This document shows positions 56,968-64,000 of a stretch of 64,000 bases of DNA, one piece after another (positions within the stretch are counted from its first letter, which is position 1; each line of letters begins with the position of its first letter). The position numbers and the translations under genes were made by a program. The notes beneath the pieces are model-generated. The model worked only from the letters and a program-made list of their open reading frames with translations, did no database searches and was not told where the DNA came from. This DNA is from Athripsodes cinereus (lineage: Eukaryota; Arthropoda; Insecta; Trichoptera; Leptoceridae), in NCBI GenBank assembly GCA_947579605.1, contig OX388311.1:25484951-25548950 (forward strand), given 5' to 3'.

Positions 56968-57776
56968 CTCGACAGACCAAACGCATTACGTTATAAATCT
57001 CTGACGTAGTTTTTAAAGAGAGATCCAGGCCATCGTAAACTTTTTGGATGACTGCTGCTTTTTTAGATCTTTCTATGTTTAGAATAATTAAAATAGAACC
57101 TAGCCATGACCATCATTTCTTTTTTATTACAAAGACTATACTGAGTTAATTGGTGAATAATTCATCATTATTAGTTTCCAATATCGTATAATTCATACCT
57201 TGAATGATTAATCGTTATTGGTCTACAAAATCGCTTCGGAAGGTGCGACATGGAATACCGAGAAACAAACCCAGCAAACAAAGATAACGTAACAATATTA
57301 TGCAAATAATACTCTATTCATACAATATCAGCTTAAGTGTTAGTACAGTATGTTGTGCGTATGTAGATACATCAAGCATACATGCTACTTATATCAACAC
57401 CACTCGACCGCAAGCCCAAAACATAGTCGATACTTCATTGTATATACAAGGCTTTATGTCGGAGCGAGAATACAATATGTCATGACACGTAATTTTCCAG
57501 AATGGCATTTTTCAATTTTATTTCGCCGTGATTACCTACATCATCTTCTTCCTGGCACTGTCCCTGCTTATTGCCGGTGAAGGCTGTAGGGGTCGGCATT
57601 TTTTGTTCTAGGGATATATTTAATTATTTTCCCTATTTAATCTTCATCCAGGCTTTTTTCTCTGCAAAATTCTATTGGATTGTGTCATCCAGGTATTCTT
57701 TGGTCTCCCTCTTGATGGATGTCGAGGGAGATTTATTGACATGACCCTTTTTCGACATGATGACATATTTTTATTT
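56968..57776. other. Non-coding stretch with a LINE scrap
   Basis: No gene. Bases 57540-57745 read on the minus strand as eroded LINE tail (phrase TTTGGTCTCCCTCTTGATGG on +, the inverse of an R-G-R-P-type coding motif). Confidence 0.45.
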
Positions 57777-57935
57777 TTTATTTTTTTATTTATCCAAACG
57801 GCTCAGAAGCCAATTACAAAAGTACATATAGGAAACATATTAAAATATACAACCATTATGCAATAAGAACAACAAAGTTAAGAGCATTAAAATGACTATA
57901 TAATAATACATATATAATAACACGAGGTAGAAATT
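57777..57935 (-). repeat. LINE 3' end with hairpin and A-rich tail
   Basis: On the minus strand TTGGCTTCTGAGCCGTTTGG, then ATAAATAAAAAAATAAAA. A GGCT-loop-AGCC hairpin precedes the tail, as in 14930-15050 and 28566-28700. No coding part. Confidence 0.45.
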
Positions 57936-58480
57936 GAAAGAAGACGAGGCTTGGCATGGGCGGCCTTTGGTAAATTATCTTATATCCTGAAATCCCCGAA
58001 ATACCCAAATTATCTGAAAAAGAAGCTATTTGATGCCTGTGTTCTCCCAGTGCTCACCTATGGCTGTGAAACTTTTGTGTTCACGAAAAGAATTTTACAC
58101 AAATTATCAGTGACGCAAAGATCCATGGAAAGGAGAATGCTGGGTATTTCACTGAGAGACAGGAAAACTAATGTATGGATCAGAGAAAAGACCAGGGTCG
58201 TCGATGTCGTTCACAAAGTTTCTAGTCAGAAATGGAGTTGGGCTGGTCATGTGGCCAGAACCACAGACTCTAGGTGGACAAAGAAAGTTCTGGAGTGGAG
58301 ACCTAGAACAGGCAGAAGAAGTGTTGGTAGGCCTCAAGCACGATGGTCGGACGACATAAGACGGGTTGCAGGGGTCGGCTGGATGCGGTCTGCCCAGGAT
58401 AGAGAGCTGTGGAGATCAATGGGGGAGGCCTATGTTCAACAATGGACGCAGGGAGGCTGACATGATGATGATGATGAATG
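57936..58480 (+). pseudogene. LINE C-terminus, open frame, (GATGAT)n tail (family B)
   Basis: An unbroken frame gives MAWAAFGKLSYILKSPKYPN, KKKLFDACVLPVLTYGCETF, RSMERRMLGISLRDRKTN, VVDVVHKVSSQKWSWAGHVA, RTGRRSVGRPQARWSDDIRR and AQDRELWRSMGEAYVQQW, then stops, followed by GACATGATGATGATGATG. The LPVLTYG-x-E motif is the post-catalytic part of LINE reverse transcriptases, followed by the WAGHVAR and GRPQxRW tail. It is 5'-truncated. It is the best-preserved copy of family B (others at 2141 and 6879). Confidence 0.85.
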
Positions 58481-58789
58481 ACACAATAAATATACAAATT
58501 AAAGCAAAATTTTAAACAAAAGCGACAAAAGATAGAAGCACCACCATATTATTAATTAAATACCTAAACACCAATATAAGGTAATTTTATTTGCACTTTG
58601 CAAAATTTAATTCTAATATCTACTGCACCTATAGGTATGTTAAAAAAAAAACAGCCCTTTATTGAAATAAATAAATAAATACCTATTTTGTTTCTCACAT
58701 TTTTGTTAACACACAATTAAACTCAATAGGTAATTATTGGGGTTCAGTCTTATTAACTATTGATGCTCTTCTTTTTCAAAACTTACATC
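58481..58789. other. Non-coding stretch, nothing recognised
   Basis: AT-rich spacer. No feature. Confidence 0.5.
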
Positions 58790-58985
58790 ACGACTTTTAC
58801 CACAAGTGGGGTAGCCAGCAGTAAATAGCATGTAATAAACATCCAAGTTAACATCTTCATGCCAATAAAAGTTAAGACATTCAGAATGTGTAGCAAACCT
58901 CATCGCTGAACTGAATGTATTTAGTGTTCAAAATTTTATTACATAAACAATACCAAGTTAAAATAGAATTGTTTTGCTTTCACAT
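58790..58985 (+). repeat. Dispersed unclassified repeat, reference copy
   Basis: Clear order of landmarks: TTTTACCACAAGTGGGGTAG, CCAGCAGTAAATAGCATGTA, ATAAACATCCAAGTTAACAT, CATTCAGAATGTGTAGCAAA, CCTCATCGCTGAACTGAATG. Other copies add CGAATACCTGCCTTTTACAG and GACACTCGAAAACTTACAGA. It has no TIRs, A tail, B box or coding frame visible, so the class is open. At least 15 fragments occur in this window on both strands. Confidence 0.65.
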
Positions 58986-59243
58986 AAATGTTTTTTTTTA
59001 TCCATAGATATCACAAATTATCTAAAACGCGTATCAACATAGGTGAATATACCAATAAAAAAGTAAAATAATGAGGATATGTTTTTTTATGGAGAAGCAG
59101 TGTATTCTCTCTTTGACGTACAGATTACAAAATGTATGTGTTTGTTCCCAAACAACCTACATGTATAAATATGCTATTAAAGCAGCTATAGATGTTTCTT
59201 CCATGCATTATTAGTGTAGATTTACATATTACATGAATATATA
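58986..59243. other. Non-coding stretch
   Basis: AT-rich, no feature. Confidence 0.5.
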
Positions 59244-59488
59244 TATGAGCCAGTCAAAGCAAAAGTGGACTAAGCCACAGTATGATGACCAATATTGAGT
59301 TAACTAATTTGGGAATTTGTGTTAAATTCTTCGATTCAACAGTGAACCAAACTTCGAACGGATAAGAACTTTAGATCATGTTTAGATCACTTTTTAATTG
59401 AAAAACGCAAGATAAACAAGAATTTCCATATTAAAAATAATATATGTCATCTTGTAGCATAGTTCATTTTTGCTTTGAATGCCTCATA
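59244..59488. mobile_element. 245-bp Tc1/mariner-type MITE
   Basis: The left end is TATGAGCCAGTCAAAGCAAA and the right end is the complement of TATGAGGCATTCAAAGCAAA. Similarity extends about 40 bp, with TA on each side (59242-59243 and 59489-59490). No coding capacity. Its right TA is also the left TA of the pogo-like element. Confidence 0.75.
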
Positions 59489-59948
59489 TAGGGTCAAGTA
59501 GTGTACCTTCGAACGCGTGTACCTTCGAACAGTCTCAAAAACTCTAAAACGGTGAAATATAAAAATATTGTAACACTGTATTTGTAAAGATTTTTCCACT
59601 ATGGCAACACTGTTTTAATATCAAGCGCGTAACTGCCAGTGTGAGTTCGCTAATGTTTCTTAAAGATTTTCGATGCAAAAAGTAAATTTTTCATCAACGT
59701 TCTCTAGTTTTTTTAGATAAATAAATGTAATATTTTTAATGTTTATACTACACAACATGAGGAAACATTAGATTCTTTTTGTTATCTAGTATTTTATTTT
59801 GACAAAAATAACTTCAAATTTTTTTTATCGATAATTTTCTGTATTTATAGTCTGAGTGTACCTTCGAACAGAGGATTGCGTGTACCTTTGAACTGTTCGA
59901 AGGTGCACATAAAATTGGATATCTTTAGTATGATCAATTTATTTTTCA

Positions 59949-60094
59949 GTGCCAAGAAGTAAAACTGGCAAAAACGGATTCTTATTCCAACAGAACATTT
60001 AGAGAAGGTTGTTGAAGAATGCCGAAAAGGAATGTCAGTAAGAAAAACGGCTGATGTGTTTGATGTTCAGCCCACAACAGTTTTAAATATGTAA
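59949..60094 (+). pseudogene. psq-type helix-turn-helix of a pogo-like transposase
   Basis: With one frame change, the frame reads PRSKTGK, then KRILIPTEHLEKVVEECRKG and MSVRKTADVFDVQPTTVLNM before a stop. The E-x2-G-x-S-V-R-K-A/T-A-x2-F-x-V-x3-T pattern is that of psq/CENP-B-like DNA-binding domains at the N-terminus of pogo-like transposases. The start codon is GTG where ATG is expected, the frame is shifted once, and the protein ends after about 48 residues. It is inactive. Confidence 0.75.
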
Positions 60095-60147
60095 AATTGA
60101 CGAAGAATTAAGACGTAATCCATATAGAGCCTCCCAATTATATATAA

Positions 60148-60775
60148 TGGGTTACAGACCATTGGATTGGTCTGCAACGAGTTTGGATTTTTTTCTCCAT
60201 TTCTCCCTATTCTCAGCCAGTCTCTTCAGCTCTACGTATGAGCCACAGTTCATATTCTTCTACAGTTGGTCCATATAGGCGTCTCTTGGTCGGCCTCTGC
60301 CATTTGTGCCTTCGGTCCTACCTTCCGCGATGGCGATGAGCAGTCCTGAGTGGCTGATGTTGTGGCCAATTCAGTTTGCTCATTGTTGGCTGATTCTCTT
60401 AAGGAGTTGCCTTTTTTCGCCTACCCTGGTTAACACTTCTTCGTTTTAGACGTGTTCCGACCAACAGATCTTCAGCATTCGTCTGTAACACCACATATAA
60501 AAGGCCGCCAACCGTCCGCTTTCACTCTTGCTGATGGTTCATGTCTCGCAAACATATAGCAAAATGCTCCATACAAAGGTTCTTCCTCACGCTTAAAGCA
60601 ATATTTGGGTATTCAAATATTTAAGATTTTTTGTTGAAGGCAATTCTTGCTTGGTTTATTCTGCTGATTATTTTCGATTTGGAGCGTCCATACTGGTTTA
60701 TTCTACTGTCCAAGTACACGAATTCTGTTACTTGTTTGATACTCACTCCATTTATGGCAATGTTCGCGAAAACCA
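60148..60775 (-). pseudogene. LINE family E, RT part to 3' end
   Basis: Minus-strand pieces read INGVSIKQVTEFVYLDSRIN, QYGRSKSKIISRINQARIAF and NKK (the region just after the YADD-containing core of LINE reverse transcriptases). After frame changes, the family E tail follows and ends at CCATTGGATTGGTCTGCAAC on +. It lies head to head with the + strand LINE that begins at about 60770. Confidence 0.75.
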
Positions 60776-61330
60776 TGTAGAAATTAAACGAAGAATAGCA
60801 ACAGGAAGCAAAGTATTCTTTTCTCATCTTCCAGTACTCAAGTCCAAAAGTGTTCACAGGAAAACGAAAATTACCCTCTAGAAAACAATTACTAAGACAG
60901 AAGTGACTTATTGGTGTGAAGCGTGAACAATGGTGGCAAAGTCTGCAGAAGAGCTGGATAGATTTGAGTTGAGAGACGAGAGTGCTAAAGAAAATCCTGG
61001 GACCCATGAATGATGGCGAAACCTGGAGAATAAGATTTAATGAAGAGCTATATAACTTTTATGAGGCTCCCAGACTTTCTGTACATGCTAAATTAAACAG
61101 GCTAAGATGGACCGGACATGTGCAGATTATATCGTCTTCACGGGTACCAAAAAGAATCCTTGAGGGGCATCCAGGTGGAAAAAGAAGAGTAGGCAGACCT
61201 AGGCTGAGATGGAATGATGAGGTGAGGAAGGACGCAAACCAAATACTACAGGTGAAAGACGGGAAAACCACAGCGGGAGACAGGAGAAGTTGGAGGCGAT
61301 GGATTATTATTTATTGTTTTAATACTTCTG
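60770..61330 (+). pseudogene. LINE family D C-terminus
   Basis: Across two frame changes: HVEIKRRIATGSKVFFSHLP, VLKSKSVHRKTKITLY, YWCEAWTMVAKSAEELDRFE, VLKKILGPMNDGETWRIRFN, LNRLRWTGHVQIISSSRVPK and RILEGHPGGKRRVGRPRLRW, ending near RRSWRRWIIIYCF. It is a typical LINE post-catalytic region and C-terminal tail. It is more intact than family E beside it and inside the pogo-like element, so it inserted after it. Confidence 0.8.
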
Positions 61331-61780
61331 ACAAATAAATTTCAGGCATTTAATAAATTATAAATGTATTTTGATTCAATTTCCGTAATCTTGGTTTCTG
61401 TTCGAAGGTATACATCAAGGTGTTCGAAGGTAAACACATGAGTGTACCTATGAACAAAAAGTTAATATTTTGTATAAAATAAGATTTTGAGGGCATATTT
61501 TTTTAATTTCCAAAATCTGTTGAATGTCTTTTGTAGCAAACATACTAACCTATCTAACGATGCAATTATTTTTCTGCTATGTTGAACACTTATTGAGAAA
61601 AAAAATATTGAAGTTCAATTAACGTGTTTTGTTCGAAGGTACACTACTTGCCCCTACCTATGTATATACTATATAGCTACATCTCAGTTCGTTGATAGGT
61701 GATAGTATCAATACATTTAATGGTACCTATATGTTTATTTGAAACTTTAATCTCTGGAATGTGTCATGCTCGTGTCATAG

Positions 61781-61952
61781 AGTTAAAATCCATTGGATTG
61801 GTCTGCAACGAGCTTCAATTTTCTTCTCCATGCCTCCTTATTTTCTGTCAGTCTCTCTTATTCTACGTAGGTGCCACAATTCATGTTCTACTACAATTTG
61901 CCCATATAGATGTCTCTTGGTCGGCCTCTACCATTTCTGCCTTCGGTCTTGT
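61781..61952 (-). repeat. LINE family E, 3'-terminal scrap
   Basis: CCATTGGATTGGTCTGCAAC, TTCTCCATGCCTCCTTATTT, GCCACAATTCATGTTCTACT and TCTCTTGGTCGGCCTCTACC match 49958-50215 and 60148-60400. Minus-coding orientation. Confidence 0.65.
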
Positions 61953-62008
61953 TCGTGTTATACCTAAATATTTAAATAAGTTGCTTGTTTTATTGATAGT
62001 CATATAGT

Positions 62009-62152
62009 CATTTCGGTCATTATGGACATTTCGGTCATTACAGACATTTTGGTCATTATGGACATTTCGGTCATTACGGACATTTCGGTCATTACGGACA
62101 TTTTGGTCATTATGGACATTTCGGTCATTATGGTCAATTCAGTCATAATGGA
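62009..62152. repeat. 18-bp minisatellite x 8
   Basis: CATTTCGGTCATTATGGA is repeated eight times over 144 bp, each unit being two related 9-mers. In one + frame it would encode an H-F-G-H-Y-G repeat, and most differences between units (TTC/TTT, TAT/TAC) fall at silent positions of that frame. There is no start codon, splice context or flanking coding sequence to support translation. Confidence 0.9.
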
Positions 62153-63689
62153 TTTCCACTTTTTATCATTTCAGTGATTCTATTCGAAAAGTATTGTGAA
62201 CTTTAATGCTTATTTTTTTACATCAAACTACAGAATTTAGCGCAATATTAAATTGTAAATACCTATTTAAAAGACAAACTCACATGACGTTTGTGGATAT
62301 GATCAAAAAAATATATCAAACCCTTTTTTGAAAACTCACAAGACCATTATTAGAAAAATTTAGAAAAACTTTTTATATTTAATCTTATTTATATTACCTA
62401 TATACCTATTGCATTTGAAGTTTTTTTAAGCATCTTGTTTGGGGTTTGTTTTTATATACTTTTATCTATATGTATTTTCTATTGTTTTATTTTTTACTAG
62501 CTTTTATAACCCGGCATCGCTCGGGTTTAAAAACAGATAATCATCCAAATAAATGAGTTAAAACTATACAATCTTATTGAAAAAAATTAAGTAAGCACTA
62601 ACTACGTAAAACTGATTAAGTAAATAAAAAGTGCAAAACCTACGTAAAAAATACTAAAAAATTTCTTCCCAATTTCAAAACATGAAGTTTGATATCACAC
62701 ACGTCAGTATTAGTAGGTGCCTACGTGAAAAAAAGTAGGTACTTTAACCTCTTCCCAATTTAAAAACTCGATGTTTAAAACCCACATCCCCATATTTAAG
62801 TAAAAAATTAGGAGATGCCTATAACAGAAAAAAACGGGTAAATGCCCTATTTTGAGAAAAAATAATAATAATTGGTTGGTTACCTACCAACATTTGAATT
62901 GGTATTTTTAGTTTTTATTTTCAGTTACTTAGATATTCAGATGTTTTGTCATTAGATTAAAAAATAACAATACCCAGATAGGTATATCTTTTATAAAAAA
63001 AAATAACTACCAATAACATCAAAGTATGTTTATTATTCTATGGTAGCAACCAAACGACCTAATTAGATTAAAAGTTTTTAATTTAATTTTATGAAAAATA
63101 AACATCATGTGGAGATAGTCCTTTGACCACTCAGGTGATAAAAGGGTTATGAATAATTATCTACCCGTATCTCGAACTCATAATACTTTTGTGTCAATCA
63201 ACAGATGTCCGTAGTAGTACCGTTTTGAGGCGAAAAAAAGAACGCGTTCCTTTTCAAATAATACCTAAATATTATTTTCCATACTAAATTGTATCACCGC
63301 GTGATTTGGAACGTCATTGGTAAAACCTAACCGGTCGTCCATAGTAAAATGTATGGCGGTGTGATAAGTAACACTATTATTAATATTTAAGTGATTTTCC
63401 ATACAAAATTTGATATCTGTGATAATTCACGTCGTTCGGAACGAAGTAGCGGGTCGTCGTCAGAAATCACTCGATAATAGGGTGATGTGATATATCGATA
63501 TTCTGCTACCAAGCTTCATAAAAATAATTTAATATATCATGCGTTCCTCGTAATAACGACCAACTCTAGTTGGTGTGATATGTATTATCAATAACAATTA
63601 TTTATTTTTCAGGTACTGATTTTAAAGTAACGAATACTCATAAAACCACAATAAAGTAACGATTAATACGACAAATTTTCTGGCAACAT
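62153..63689. other. Non-coding stretch
   Basis: No gene. ACTAGCTTTTATAACCCGGC followed by ATCGCTCGGGT at 62497-62530 is a repeat start similar to the phrase near 38368. The segment 63300-63480 is less AT-rich with recurrent CCATAGTAAAATGTATGGCG-like phrases, unassigned. Confidence 0.4.
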
Positions 63690-63830
63690 TAATTTTCTAG
63701 CAACCCAGGGAGGCGTTCAGACAGTCACCGAGTGATCACTCGACGACGCTCTATCCGTTCACGCGCCCGGAGCGAGTCACCCGACGACCGGCACTGTTGC
63801 GTTCAGGCATGTCGTCGGGTGATCTACCGA
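63690..63830. other. GC-rich segment with inverted motifs, unassigned
   Basis: Markedly GC-richer than its surroundings. GATCACTCGACGAC at about 63736 and GTCGTCGGGTGATC at about 63810 are inverted versions with one mismatch; a third copy (GTCACCCGACGACC) lies between. The start GGGAGGCGTTCAGACAGTCA resembles the end of a TIR DNA transposon, but no partner end lies in the window. Confidence 0.35.
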
Positions 63831-63954
63831 AATCATAGCAAGATGATTATCACTCTGACAGTTACCTTGACGTTTGAGTGATGACGGTTGCCAAAACAAT
63901 TGCGAAGTTAATCGTAATTATGGTGTATTCTTGTCTTATATAATTACTACTACT

Positions 63955-64000
63955 ACTATACTATACCCTCACGCCATTTCCCTGGAGGGGTAGGCAGAGA
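63955..64000 (-). repeat. LINE family C 3' end, running off the window
   Basis: On the minus strand: TCTCTGCCTACCCCTCCAGG, GAAATGGCGTGAGGGTATAG, then (TAG)n. It matches the 3' end of 30369-30822 (CTCTGCCTACCCCACTTGGG, ATACGGCGTGAGGGAATA). The rest of the copy would lie beyond base 64000. Confidence 0.7.

Larger units (their letters stand above)
59491..61654 (+). mobile_element. pogo-like DNA transposon, interrupted by LINEs
   Basis: The TIRs GGGTCAAGTAGTGTACCTTC (left) and GGGGCAAGTAGTGTACCTTC (right, complement) match at 23 of 24 bases, with TA on both sides (59489-59490 and 61655-61656). The phrase GTACCTTCGAAC is repeated inside both ends (59519, 59859, an inverted pair at 59882-59909, and near 61400, 61418 and 61443). 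A psq-type helix-turn-helix remnant lies at 59949-60094. The rest of the transposase is gone and LINE fragments fill 60148-61330. TA target and psq domain fit pogo-like members of the Tc1/mariner superfamily. Confidence 0.8.

Overview
The window is a strongly AT-rich stretch of an insect nuclear genome, most likely a moth or butterfly. The basis for this is the many TAGGTAC/ACCTAC strings, the tRNA-headed SINEs, the mixture of LINE 3' ends with GATG, GATA or TAAATAAA tails, and an arthropod-type Dscam exon. No bacterial, viral or organellar features were seen.

Only one piece of a host gene is recognisable: a 143-bp exon on the + strand (50458-50600) encoding the second half of the first immunoglobulin domain of a Dscam-family receptor, with good splice sites at both ends. 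No other Dscam exon was recognised, so most of the window is probably intron of this gene. Everything else that can be identified is mobile DNA.

The most notable element is an apparently complete 4224-bp DNA transposon at 43252-47475. It has perfect 34-bp terminal inverted repeats (TIRs), a 4-bp ATAT target duplication, a dense right-end array of the terminal motif (three copies at exact 72-bp spacing), and a four-exon minus-strand gene whose exons join in frame into a 776-residue protein with an N-terminal zinc-finger-like motif and a DDD-type transposase core. I assign it tentatively to the Sola superfamily. It lies inside the 3' UTR of a minus-strand LINE whose coding end (47586-47794) and minisatellite-rich, poly(A)-tailed UTR (42231-43251) can be read on either side of it.

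Other elements with resolvable ends are a 1141-bp piggyBac-like relic between TTAA sites (10178-11318); a 1279-bp mariner with a broken DD34D transposase (36040-37318); an 836-bp MITE (short non-autonomous element) with a TTTTG duplication inside an older dispersed repeat (29332-30167); a 499-bp hAT-type MITE with an 8-bp duplication (52680-53178); a 2164-bp pogo-like element with a psq-type helix-turn-helix remnant, interrupted by head-to-head LINE fragments (59491-61654); and a 245-bp MITE abutting it. Foldback elements occur near 16.9, 22.4, 27.8 and 56.9 kb.

LINE 3' ends of many families are scattered on both strands, with two tRNA-derived SINE families and one abundant unclassified dispersed repeat. 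Tandem repeats include a 120-bp unit x 4 (24611-25098), a 69-bp unit (42775-43247) and an 18-bp unit x 8 (62009-62152). All family assignments were made by eye from sequence; no search was run.
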